Under the pieces are notes generated by a model. The model saw nothing but the letters and a program-made list of their open reading frames with translations, had not been told where the DNA came from and did no database searches. The position numbers were made by a program, and so were the translations under genes. A stretch of 32,209 nt of DNA, taken from the NCBI GenBank assembly GCA_016714565.1, contig JADKDM010000024.1, forward strand, positions 1-32,209, read 5' to 3'. Of this stretch, positions 17,387 to 25,053 are shown in pieces. The stretch's first letter is position 1. Each line of letters opens with the position of its first letter. Source of the stretch: Candidatus Villigracilis propinquus. Lineage in GTDB: Bacteria; Chloroflexota; Anaerolineae; Anaerolineales; Villigracilaceae.

Positions 17387-18703
17387 ATGTTCAGTAAATC
17401 CCCTGCCTTCAACTTGAAAGCCGTTTTGCTCGAAACCGGTCTCGCCGCCGACACATTGCGCGCCTGGGAACGCCGCTATGGATTGCCCACGCCAAACCGC
17501 AGTGCGGGAGGTCATCGTTTGTATTCGCAATACGATATCGAGACCATCAAATGGCTGATCGCCCGTCAGGCAGAGGGACTCTCCATCTCACGCGCTGTGG
17601 AAATGTGGAATGAACACATCGCCTCCGGGCTTGACCCGTTGGCTGGTTACACATCTTCGAGTTTTTCCTCCGCCCAAGCCGCTTCTGCCAACGCCGCCCC
17701 AGACACAACGCTGGACATGATCCGCGCACAATGGATCACCGCCTGCATGAATTACAGCGAAGCAAATGCCGAACAGGCGCTCAACAAGGCCTTCTCCATC
17801 TTCCCCGTCGAATCAGTTTGCATGGAAGTTCTGCAAAAAGGCATGTCTGAGATCGGCGGACTTTGGTACGAGAATCGTGCCACCGTGCAACAGGAGCATT
17901 TCGCATCCGGTTTGGCCATGCGCCGCTTGGACGCCCTGCTAAGCGCCTCCCCCACCCCAACACGCCCGCAGACCGTGTTGATAGGCTGCCCGCCCGGAGA
18001 ATGGCATACGTTCACTCCGCTGATGCTTTCGCTCTTCCTGCGCCGCCGCGGATTGAATGTGATCTACCTTGGTGCGAATGTCCCTGCAGAGCGGTTTGAA
18101 GAAACCGTTTCAAAAACAAAAGCTAATCTGGTCATTCTGGTTGCACAATCTCTCACCAGCGCGGCCACACTGCAAACAACAGCCTTCACTTTGCTTGGGC
18201 TAAACATCCCTGTTGGCTACGGCGGACGTATCTTCGTCATGCGCGACAGCCTGAAGGATTACATCCCCGGGCATTATCTCAGCAATGCAGTCGATAGCTC
18301 CATTGAGCAGGTTGAAAAAATTCTGAAGGGCAAAGACAAGGCCAAAGAGACAAAGGTCGTTTCACAGGAATACAGTGCCGCGCTGCACGCATTTACCTCA
18401 CGCCGAGCTCATATTGAAAGCACGATCAGGGAAATGATCCAGCCTCTTTCTGTTGACCCCGAGCACTTGAACACGGGCATTCACTTTCTGGGAGACATCA
18501 TCACAGCCGCCCTGCAATTCGGTGATATGGAACACGTCTCTGACGAAGTGGAATGGTTGAAGGTATTACTCCAGTCTCATCAGAGACCTGCGCAGGAATT
18601 GTCAGATTTCATGAACGGCTACTTCCACGCCGTGGATAAACACATCAACGGCTCTGGAACGCCGATCAAAGCCTGGCTTCGCGTGCAGGCAAACCAAAAA
18701 TAA
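17387..18703 (+). CDS. CarH/LitR-like B12-binding MerR transcriptional regulator with C-terminal extension
   Basis: A 438-residue protein. Residues 8-75 form a MerR helix-turn-helix (LRAWERRYGLPTPNRSAGGHRLYS). Residues 110-185 form the B12 helical cap with W160 and E170-H171, the W-x9-EH signature of CarH. Residues 195-310 form the cobalamin Rossmann domain with E205-W-H207, where H207 is the lower axial ligand. CarH uses adenosylcobalamin as a light sensor and represses carotenoid genes in the dark. Differences: Tyr161 replaces the His that ligates cobalt in light-exposed Thermus CarH, and Thr210 replaces Gly of ExHxxG. About 125 extra helical residues follow (310-438), absent from CarH. Clean frame, ribosome site AAGGA, 10 bp after crtI. 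Confidence 0.88.
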   Translation: MFSKSPAFNLKAVLLETGLAADTLRAWERRYGLPTPNRSAGGHRLYSQYDIETIKWLIARQAEGLSISRAVEMWNEHIASGLDPLAGYTSSSFSSAQAASANAAPDTTLDMIRAQWITACMNYSEANAEQALNKAFSIFPVESVCMEVLQKGMSEIGGLWYENRATVQQEHFASGLAMRRLDALLSASPTPTRPQTVLIGCPPGEWHTFTPLMLSLFLRRRGLNVIYLGANVPAERFEETVSKTKANLVILVAQSLTSAATLQTTAFTLLGLNIPVGYGGRIFVMRDSLKDYIPGHYLSNAVDSSIEQVEKILKGKDKAKETKVVSQEYSAALHAFTSRRAHIESTIREMIQPLSVDPEHLNTGIHFLGDIITAALQFGDMEHVSDEVEWLKVLLQSHQRPAQELSDFMNGYFHAVDKHINGSGTPIKAWLRVQANQK

Positions 18704-18705
18704 TT

Positions 18706-19266
18706 ATGGCAAAAGATATCCTTTCGACCTTTTATCACAACCTATTACCCCTGTTCCCTCCACGAACAGAAAAATATTTAAATCGGCTCAAGCCTAAAGA
18801 TCTGCAAAGCTCCAGCTTCCGCTATATTTTTTCCGTGAAAAGCATGACCACGATCAGCCACCTGATCGAAGACTCAGTTATCGAAACACCTGGAATTGCA
18901 GACACGCATGTTTCATTTCAATACTTCTCACGTATCAACGCGCAATTGGATCAATATGTAAAGGTTGCCGAATCTTCCAAAGGACTATGGTTGTATGGCA
19001 TTCCAGATGCACCCCTTGCAACCCTGCCGCGAACGATAGGCATCGACACGAGCGGTACTCCGTTGGAAAACTACTGGTTCGTAGTTGCCTATGGAGAAGG
19101 CATCTACGCCACCCTGCTAGCCGAGGAAATTGACCCAGAAGATAGCCAGCGTCTCTATGAAGGTTTCTTTACATTTGGTTCTGAGACCGCCTTTCAAATC
19201 ATCTCGCTTTTGCACCATATGTTTCCAACGCAAATCTCCGAGCCTATTGCACCAGAACACCAATGA
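18706..19266 (+). CDS. DICT-like sensory domain protein
   Basis: A 186-residue soluble protein starting 3 bp after the regulator's stop, so it is co-transcribed and probably coupled. The body resembles the DICT domain: an N-terminal helical region, VSFQYFSRINAQLDQYVKVA, KGLWLYGIPDAP, then ENYWFVVAYGEGIYATLLAEE and RLYEGFFTFGSETAFQIISL. DICT domains are described as sensory modules, often near light or two-component signalling proteins, with unknown ligand. It is probably an accessory sensor or partner of the B12 regulator. The assignment rests on pattern recall and is not certain. Confidence 0.62.
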   Translation: MAKDILSTFYHNLLPLFPPRTEKYLNRLKPKDLQSSSFRYIFSVKSMTTISHLIEDSVIETPGIADTHVSFQYFSRINAQLDQYVKVAESSKGLWLYGIPDAPLATLPRTIGIDTSGTPLENYWFVVAYGEGIYATLLAEEIDPEDSQRLYEGFFTFGSETAFQIISLLHHMFPTQISEPIAPEHQ

Positions 19267-19277
19267 AATGAGTAATC

Positions 19278-20120
19278 ATGAACAACATTCGTATTGTTAC
19301 AGACAGCACGTGTGATCTGCCCGAAGAACGCACAAAGCAACTTGAGATTACAGTTGTCCCTTTGCATATCAACCAGGGCGAAAATACCTACCTTGATGGA
19401 ATCAATCTCTCACGGGAGGAATTTTACAGACAACTGCCGGGCTATCAACCTTCTCCCTCCACAGCCACACCCGGGCCTGATGCGTTTACAAAAGTCTACA
19501 ACCAACTGGCGGATGAAGGCGCGCAAGCTGTCCTCTCCATTCACATTTCGGAAACTCTGAGCGCCACCATCAATGCAGCACGTGTTGCCGCCGAACAATT
19601 TACCCGCATCCCGGTCACCGTGCTGGATTCTAGTCAACTCAGCCTCGGCACAGGCTTTCTCGTGGAGAAGGCCGCTCTACTGGCACAGACTGAAAAAAAG
19701 GTCGAGGAAATCGTATCCAGCTTACAGGAAGTAATGAAGCGAACGTACGTGTTCGCATCCATCAAAACGCTGGAATATCTACGCCGCAGTGGACGCATGA
19801 ATTTCGCCATCGCAAAATTTGGCGAGCTGTTTCAGATCAAACCGTTGCTGCATATGAATATGGGCAAGGCCACGGCTCACCGCACTCGCACGCAAAAACG
19901 CGCCACCGCACGCCTGATGGAATGGCTGGCTGAATATGCGCCGTACGAAAAACTGGCACTCCTGCACGCAGGAGTTCATGAAGAAGCCAGGGCGTTATAT
20001 GAACAGGCCCGTTCCTTTTTTCCACAAGGCGAGGAAATTCTGATCGTTCAGATCACCCCCGCTCTCGGCGCGCATCTCGGCATTGGCGCACTTGGGTTTG
20101 CCTGCATCTCAAAGGAATAA
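19278..20120 (+). CDS. DegV family fatty-acid-binding protein
   Basis: A 280-residue DegV protein. Family features are the N-terminal IRIVTDSTCDLPEE, the EITVVPLHINQGENTYLDG strand-loop, SPSTATPGPDAF (fatty-acid carboxylate loop), LSIHISETLSAT and the later LEYLRRSGRMN. Some DegV proteins (FakB) present fatty acids to the kinase FakA for phosphorylation and entry into lipids; no FakA gene is in this window. It is transcribed with the carotenoid and DICT genes, with 11 bp to the upstream gene and 2 bp to the downstream one. Frame clean. Confidence 0.92.
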   Translation: MNNIRIVTDSTCDLPEERTKQLEITVVPLHINQGENTYLDGINLSREEFYRQLPGYQPSPSTATPGPDAFTKVYNQLADEGAQAVLSIHISETLSATINAARVAAEQFTRIPVTVLDSSQLSLGTGFLVEKAALLAQTEKKVEEIVSSLQEVMKRTYVFASIKTLEYLRRSGRMNFAIAKFGELFQIKPLLHMNMGKATAHRTRTQKRATARLMEWLAEYAPYEKLALLHAGVHEEARALYEQARSFFPQGEEILIVQITPALGAHLGIGALGFACISKE

Positions 20121-20122
20121 AA

Positions 20123-20449
20123 ATGAAAATTGCAAAGACCATCTCCATCCTCGGCATGATCGCCATGACCGCAGTATTGATATACGGATTTACCGTCGGT
20201 GACTTCTTCGGCGAAGGCAGCAAGCTGTTTGCCATGCCGTGGGGCATCGTCTCTCTCGTGGACTTGTACACAGGCTTCACGCTCTTCTCGGCTTGGATCA
20301 TCTACCGTGAAAAATCCCTGCCCGTTGCCATCCTGTGGACAATTGCCATGATGACCCTCGGCTTCTTCGCTGGCAGTCTTTATGCTTTCGTCACATTGCA
20401 ATCCAGTAACGGTGACTGGCGCAAATTCTGGCTCGGCAAACACGCGTAA
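20123..20449 (+). CDS. Small membrane protein, DUF1475-like
   Basis: A 108-residue protein with three hydrophobic segments (about 6-26, 45-62, 67-90). The central KLFAMPWGIVSLVDLYTGF and WIIYREKSLPVAILW segments resemble DUF1475, a family of unknown function. It starts 2 bp after the DegV stop and so is translated with it. No catalytic residues are evident. Confidence 0.6.
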   Translation: MKIAKTISILGMIAMTAVLIYGFTVGDFFGEGSKLFAMPWGIVSLVDLYTGFTLFSAWIIYREKSLPVAILWTIAMMTLGFFAGSLYAFVTLQSSNGDWRKFWLGKHA

Positions 20450-20459
20450 AAAACTCTTT

Positions 20460-20490
20460 GCTCTGTCAGGGGCTTAGCCCTCGACAGAGC
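20460..20490. repeat. Intergenic hairpin GCTCTGTC-GACAGAGC
   Basis: Eight-bp arms GCTCTGTC and GACAGAGC enclose an inner GGGC/GCCC stem. No T run follows, so it looks more like a dispersed palindrome than a classical terminator, though it may attenuate transcription between the two genes. Confidence 0.6.
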
Positions 20491-20507
20491 GGAGTGGATG
20501 ACAAATA

Positions 20508-21188
20508 ATGAAACAACAAAAATGGCGCGAACTGCTGGATGAACTCCGCACTGTATTTGCAGGACGCAACTCTTTTTTAGACGCGATCCTGCCGCCGATC
20601 CTATTTCTTCTGGTGAATGGGCTGGTTGGTTTTCAGGCGGCGATGTGGAGCGCGTTGCTCCTCTCGGTAATCATTGCCGCAGCACGGGTCATCCGCAAGC
20701 AACCTCTGCTGTACGCTCTGGCTGGCGTTGGCAGTGTGGGAATCGCAATCGGCATCGCCTGGTTCCTCGGCAAGTCGGAGGGATTTTTTCTACCGGGCCT
20801 GATCAGCGGAAGCATGACCCTGTTGTTGACCATCGTCAGTCTGGTCATCCGCCGCCCGATGGTAGCGTGGACAAGTTATCTCGCCCGCCGCTGGCCGTTG
20901 GATTGGTACTGGCACGAGAAAGTGCGGCCAGCCTACAGCGAAGTGACATTCGCATGGGCTATCTTCTTCGCCGCCCGACTGTTTTTACAATTCTCGCTTT
21001 TTCAAAACGAGAATGTTAATTCACTGGCCATGACAAACTTTATTACCGGCTGGCCTGCAACGATCCTCTTATTGGTATTCAGTTATCTCTACGGCACATG
21101 GCGGCTCGCAAAACTAAGCGGCCCGAGCGTGGAGGAATTTCGCAGCAACGCCCCGGCTCCGTGGCAAAGTCAACGGCGCGGGTTTTAG
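20508..21188 (+). CDS. DUF3159-like membrane protein
   Basis: A 226-residue integral membrane protein with five or six hydrophobic segments. Near the N-terminus, FAGRNSFLDAILPPILFLLVNGLVG and the following IRKQPLLYALAGVGSVGIAI and EGFFLPGLISG segments match the DUF3159 pattern known mainly from Actinobacteria. The function of the family is unknown. A GGAGTGG ribosome site lies 10 bases before the ATG at 20508. Frame clean. Confidence 0.75.
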   Translation: MKQQKWRELLDELRTVFAGRNSFLDAILPPILFLLVNGLVGFQAAMWSALLLSVIIAAARVIRKQPLLYALAGVGSVGIAIGIAWFLGKSEGFFLPGLISGSMTLLLTIVSLVIRRPMVAWTSYLARRWPLDWYWHEKVRPAYSEVTFAWAIFFAARLFLQFSLFQNENVNSLAMTNFITGWPATILLLVFSYLYGTWRLAKLSGPSVEEFRSNAPAPWQSQRRGF

Positions 21189-21234
21189 TTAAAGGGCTCT
21201 CGCGGTATTAAGTACAAAGGCTGAAAGGCCTCTG

Positions 21235-21300
21235 CCGCGAATTTCACGAATTTTCGCTAATTTGCAAAAAAAAATTCGCGTGAATTAGCGAAATTCGCGG
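21235..21300. repeat. Intergenic palindrome, GCGAATT family, copy B
   Basis: A 66-bp inverted repeat: CCGCGAATTTCACGAATTTT and CGCTAATTTGC on the left, GCGTGAATTAGCG then AAATTCGCGG on the right, around an A9 loop. It shares the GCGAATT / AATTCGCGGCTAA pattern with 14532-14584. Confidence 0.7.
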
Positions 21301-21367
21301 CTAAGGGTTTTTAGTCTCCCGTTAATTACGCAAGAGCCAGTTAAAGTTTACACAAAGGATTCTATAC

Positions 21368-22234
21368 ATGAAAAAAACTGATCGCAGTTCTCTCGTTATT
21401 TTCCCCATTTTGGTACTCATCGGCTTTCTGGTCGCTTTGGCGGGTAGTCAGGGCGGGGCTTCTATTGCAGGAATTCCCGTATTTGGCTTGTCAGTCGGGC
21501 TGGCGTTTTTGATCCAGTGGCTGGTCTTCATCCCTTCGTATTGGTTCCAGACTGAAAAGTTCTTCGACCTGACAGGCAGCCTCACTTATATCTCCATAAC
21601 GATAATGGCCGTATTGGTCAGTCCCGTACTTGATAATCGGTCACTGCTGCTGGCAAGCCTGGTGGTGATCTGGGCGGTTCGTCTGGGAAGTTTCCTCTTC
21701 CGCCGCATCCAAAAAGCAGGCAAGGATGATCGCTTTGATGAACTCAAACCTTCCTTTTTCCGTTTTCTAAATGTTTGGACGATCCAGGGGCTATGGGTAA
21801 CCTTTACAGTGGCCGCTGCTCTGGTGGCGATCACAACAGCGAACCGAAAAGAATTGGACTTATTTGCCATTGTTGGTTTTCTGATATGGGCTTTGGGTTT
21901 CGCCATTGAAGTGATCGCTGACGCCCAGAAAAGCCGCTTTAGCGCGAATCCTGAGAACAAAGGTAAGTTCATTCAAACGGGACTCTGGTCTCGATCCCGT
22001 CATCCCAATTACTTCGGTGAGATCATGCTTTGGGTCGGCGTCGCGATCATCGCATTGCCCGTTCTGCAAGGCTGGCAATGGGTCGCCATGATCTCCCCTC
22101 TTTTTGTCACTCTGCTCCTTACCCGCGTAAGCGGTGTCCCGCTGCTTGAAAAGAAAGCCGACACAAAATGGGGCGGGCAGGAAGATTATGAAAACTACAA
22201 AAAGAAGACGCCGGTATTAATTCCGCGCTTGTAA
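21368..22234 (+). CDS. DUF1295 (steroid 5-alpha-reductase-like) membrane protein
   Basis: A 288-residue membrane protein with about seven hydrophobic segments. The C-terminal third shows the family signature: FSANPENKGKFIQTGLWSRS, then RHPNYFGEIMLWVGV, and near the end SGVPLLEKKADTKWGG. These resemble the NADPH-binding end of steroid 5-alpha-reductase and isoprenoid-modifying relatives. Substrate unknown; a lipid or isoprenoid is plausible. An AAGGA site lies about 10 bases before the ATG. Frame clean. Confidence 0.88.
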   Translation: MKKTDRSSLVIFPILVLIGFLVALAGSQGGASIAGIPVFGLSVGLAFLIQWLVFIPSYWFQTEKFFDLTGSLTYISITIMAVLVSPVLDNRSLLLASLVVIWAVRLGSFLFRRIQKAGKDDRFDELKPSFFRFLNVWTIQGLWVTFTVAAALVAITTANRKELDLFAIVGFLIWALGFAIEVIADAQKSRFSANPENKGKFIQTGLWSRSRHPNYFGEIMLWVGVAIIALPVLQGWQWVAMISPLFVTLLLTRVSGVPLLEKKADTKWGGQEDYENYKKKTPVLIPRL

Positions 22235-22242
22235 TTTTTACT

Positions 22243-22269
22243 GTAGGGGCGGGGTAATCCCGCCCCTAC
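22243..22269. repeat. Intergenic hairpin GTAGGGGCGGG-CCCGCCCCTAC
   Basis: Perfect 11-bp arms with a 5-base loop (GTAAT), 8 bp after the DUF1295 stop. The motif is typical of dispersed GC-rich palindromes; it lacks a T run. Confidence 0.75.
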
Positions 22270-22281
22270 TATCGGAGAAAA

Positions 22282-22623
22282 ATGTTCATTCAAATTCTAC
22301 AAATCATCGCAGCCGTAGGGACGATCCTGACGGGTCTGTTCTCACTGCTCAAGCCAGAAGCCGTTACCGGTTTTACGGGCCTCCGTCCCGAAGGTGGACG
22401 CGGCATCACAGAGATCCGCGCTATTTTGGGCGGATTCTTCATCGCGCTTGGCGCCGCTCCCCTCTTCCTCAATTCACCCATCGCCTACATGATGTTGGGC
22501 ATTGCTTATCTGGGCGTGGCAGTTGTTCGCGGAATCTCCATGATCGTGGACAAGTCCATCATTCAATCCAACGTCATCAGCCTGATCGTCGAAATTATCT
22601 TCGGAGTTATTTTGGTTATCTAA
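22282..22623 (+). CDS. Small four-helix membrane protein, DUF4345-like
   Basis: A 113-residue protein with four hydrophobic segments. The GFTGLRPEGGRGITEIRAILGGFFIALG region resembles DUF4345, where a GxxExRAxxGG motif lies between the first two helices. Function unknown. A GGAG site precedes the ATG. Its stop is one base before the start of the selenoprotein gene, so it is likely translationally coupled to it. Confidence 0.65.
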   Translation: MFIQILQIIAAVGTILTGLFSLLKPEAVTGFTGLRPEGGRGITEIRAILGGFFIALGAAPLFLNSPIAYMMLGIAYLGVAVVRGISMIVDKSIIQSNVISLIVEIIFGVILVI

Positions 22624-22624
22624 T

Positions 22625-23116
22625 ATGAATCGTATCGAACTCAACACCCCAGCCCCCAACTTCACACTGGTAGATTTCAAAGAAAATGAGATCAGCCTCT
22701 CGGATTTCAAAAACAAAAAGAACGTTCTTCTGGTTTTCAATCGCGGCTTTGTCTGACCATTCTGCCAAAAGCATATGGCGCAGTTGCGCCACGATTACGA
22801 CAAGTTCACAGCACAGGATACCGAAATTGTAGTGGTCGGGCCTGAAACCCCGGCCGCCTTTAAAGAATATTGGAAAATGCATCATCTTCCGTTTGTCGGC
22901 CTCCCCAACCCAAGTCACACCGTCTTGAAAATGTACGGGCAGGAAGTCAATCTGTTCAAGCTGGGTCGCATCCCTGCACAAGTCCTCATCAATAAACAGG
23001 GACAAGTGCGCTTTGCTCACTATGGACATTCCATGAGCGATATTGCAAACAACGAAGAGATCCTCAAACTGCTCGAAGAAATGAACAAGGAATCTTTAGT
23101 ACCGGTAAAAGCGTAA
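22625..23116 (+). CDS. Peroxiredoxin-like selenoprotein (in-frame UGA = selenocysteine)
   Basis: A 163-residue peroxiredoxin/AhpC-TSA-fold protein. The N-terminus reads MNRIELNTPAPNFTLVDF, a typical Prx start. The reading frame contains one TGA at codon 44 (22754-22756) exactly at the peroxidatic position: FNRGFV-U-PFCQKHM, with Cys47 keeping the UxxC arrangement; relatives have CxxC here. Downstream sequence (EIVVVGPETPAAFKEYW, RIPAQVLINKQGQVRF) is normal Prx and in the same frame, so this is recoding rather than decay. A compact hairpin lies 19 nt after the TGA, where bacterial SECIS elements sit. It would reduce peroxides using a selenol. The start follows the DUF4345 stop by one base and has no ribosome site of its own. 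selA/B/C/D are not in this window. Confidence 0.88.
22776..22791 (+). promoter_or_regulatory. Bacterial SECIS-like hairpin
   Basis: Six-bp perfect stem TGGCGC / GCGCCA with a four-base loop AGTT, beginning 19 nt after the recoded TGA. Bacterial SECIS hairpins are within the coding sequence shortly after the UGA and carry a G among the first loop bases, as here. It would bind SelB. Confidence 0.7.
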
Positions 23117-23130
23117 CAACAAAGGAAATA

Positions 23131-24362
23131 ATGAAAAACAAACCTCTTATCTCTATCATCCTCGTCGTATTTATTGACCTGCTCGGCTTCAGCCTCATCC
23201 TGCCGCTTCTGCCCTATTACGCCGAAACCTTCAAAGCCAATCAAACTGTGACCGGCATCCTGATCGCGTCCTACGCGGTGATGCAGTTGATCGGCGCGCC
23301 CATCCTTGGCCGCCTCTCCGACCGCTTCGGACGCCGCCCGGTTTTGCTCGTCAGCGTCTTCGGCACTTTCCTCGGCTTTTTGCTGCTCGGCTTCGCCAAC
23401 GCCTTGTGGATGCTCTTCGTCAGCCGCATTATTGACGGCATCACAGGCGGCAACTTGAGTGTTGCACAAGCCTACATCTCCGATGTCACCGATGAAAAAA
23501 GCCGATCCAAAGGTCTCGGTATGGTCGGCGCTGCCTTCGGCCTCGGCTTCATCATTGGCCCTGTCACAGGCGGGTTACTCAGCCAATGGGGCTACGCGGT
23601 TCCTGCCTTTGCTGCCGCAGCTATTTCCTTCATCAACCTCATCTTGATCTACGCCTGGCTTCCTGAATCACTCACCGAAGACAAGCGCAGCCAGATGACA
23701 GAAAAACGCCCCGCCGTTACTTTGAACGCCCTGCTCGTCGCATTCCAACGTCCGTTCACCGGCTCCATTCTCATCACACGTTTCTTCTTTGGTCTCGCCT
23801 TCGCCATCTTCCAAACCATCTTCGCTTTGTACGCGCTCGCGAAGTTCAACCTCACCGCGCGTGACACTGGCTTCGTATTGACCTATGTCGGCGTGCTCTC
23901 CGTCATCGTGCAGGGATTTCTTGTTGGTCGTCTCACCACCCGCTTCCGTGAAGATCTGCTCATCACCGCTTCCGTGATGTTGATGGCCGTCTCCCTTCTC
24001 GGCTGGGCACTCGCGCCTTCCTTGATCTGGCTGTACGTCATCATGCCCCCACCGCCCTCTCTGGCGGTCTGCTCAACACTCTGCTCTCCAGCACATTGAC
24101 CAAAGCCGTAGCCCCGCAGGAGGTTGGCGGCATCCTCGGTCTCTCCACGGCTGTGGAAAGCTCTACGCGCATCATCGCCCCGCTTCTTGGCGGCGTGCTG
24201 CTTCAACAGATCGGCACATGGGCGCCCGGCGCATTTGGAGCAGTGGTCATGGTCGGCGTCAGTATCTTCGTTTTCATCACCATCTACAAACCCGATCGTT
24301 TTCACACTGAAACAGAACAAACCTGTACCCGTTCCCGCTTCGGATTAATCAATAAACCCTAA
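23131..24362 (+). CDS. MFS drug/tetracycline-type exporter (one frame break)
   Basis: Twelve-helix major facilitator protein of about 410 residues. It starts LISIILVVFIDLLGFSLILP and carries motif A in loop 2-3 (GRLSDRFGRRPVLL) and the drug:proton antiporter motif C-like stretch GMVGAAFGLGFIIGPVTGG in helix 5, as in TetA-type exporters. The frame breaks in a C-rich stretch near 24045-24060 and resumes as ALSGGLLNTLLSSTLTKAV to the stop at 24362. AAAGGA precedes the ATG, 14 bp after the selenoprotein stop. Substrate unknown. Confidence 0.88.
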
Positions 24363-24414
24363 AGGTCTCGTGCAGTTCTGAGAATGAACATTAACAAAAA
24401 GACCTTTAGGGTTT
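24354..24414. terminator. Long inverted repeat at the end of the MFS gene
   Basis: Fifteen-bp perfect arms AAACCCTAAAGGTCT (24354-24368) and AGACCTTTAGGGTTT (24400-24414) with a 31-base loop. The right arm ends in TTTT, so it can terminate transcription, but the long loop is unusual. The left arm overlaps the last codons of the MFS gene. Confidence 0.55.
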
Positions 24415-24432
24415 TACTCAAGGAATTGCATC

Positions 24433-25053
24433 ATGACCGACAACATCACTCGTTATGAGCTGCCCGCCACAGGGATCACCCTGCTCGGCTACGTGGTACG
24501 CCGAATGCACAAAACCCAGTGGCTCATGTCCATCCCTGCATTGCTTGCTGAAAACAAAAGCGACAAAGCGCTCGCACAAATCGCCATGTATGCTGTCACA
24601 TCTTCAACATCTTTCGGGCGCGCCTACTATCAGCCGCAATTCAATTCCAAAGGCGCGGAAGTTACCGAAGCAGACCCGCAGACAGGCGCAATCGTCACCG
24701 CAAAATTAGTTGCCACATCACCAAGTTATTTCATCACCTACACCGCAGCCATGCCGAATGGCGATATGTTCTCCGGCAGCGAAGAGATCACAGGCACCAC
24801 CGTTGGCCTGCGCGGACTCGGAATGCCTGCGCCGTCAAAATTCAATTTCAAATCCGGCGAGTACAGCGCCGAACTGACCGGCCTGCTCACCAGCGAACTC
24901 GCGCTCTCGCTCATTGGCCGAACCCGTATCCGCGCGTATGGTTTTCTCAACTTCAACGACAACAAAAATAACACGGGTAAATTAAGCATTGATCGCAGCG
25001 AACACATCAGCCTTGAAATCAATGGCAAAAAAATGGAGGAGCACTTCGTATGA
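24433..25053 (+). CDS. Unknown protein coupled to photolyase
   Basis: A 206-residue protein I do not recognise. It starts MTDNITRYELPATGITLLGY, has no clear membrane segment or signal peptide, and is rich in beta-prone Thr, Ser and Gly stretches (SYFITYTAAMPNGDMFSG, EYSAELTGLLTSELALSL). Its stop overlaps the photolyase ATG (ATGA), so the two are made together. The tight coupling suggests a role in light or DNA-damage response, or that it is merely carried in the operon. AAGGA precedes the start. Confidence 0.75.
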   Translation: MTDNITRYELPATGITLLGYVVRRMHKTQWLMSIPALLAENKSDKALAQIAMYAVTSSTSFGRAYYQPQFNSKGAEVTEADPQTGAIVTAKLVATSPSYFITYTAAMPNGDMFSGSEEITGTTVGLRGLGMPAPSKFNFKSGEYSAELTGLLTSELALSLIGRTRIRAYGFLNFNDNKNNTGKLSIDRSEHISLEINGKKMEEHFV

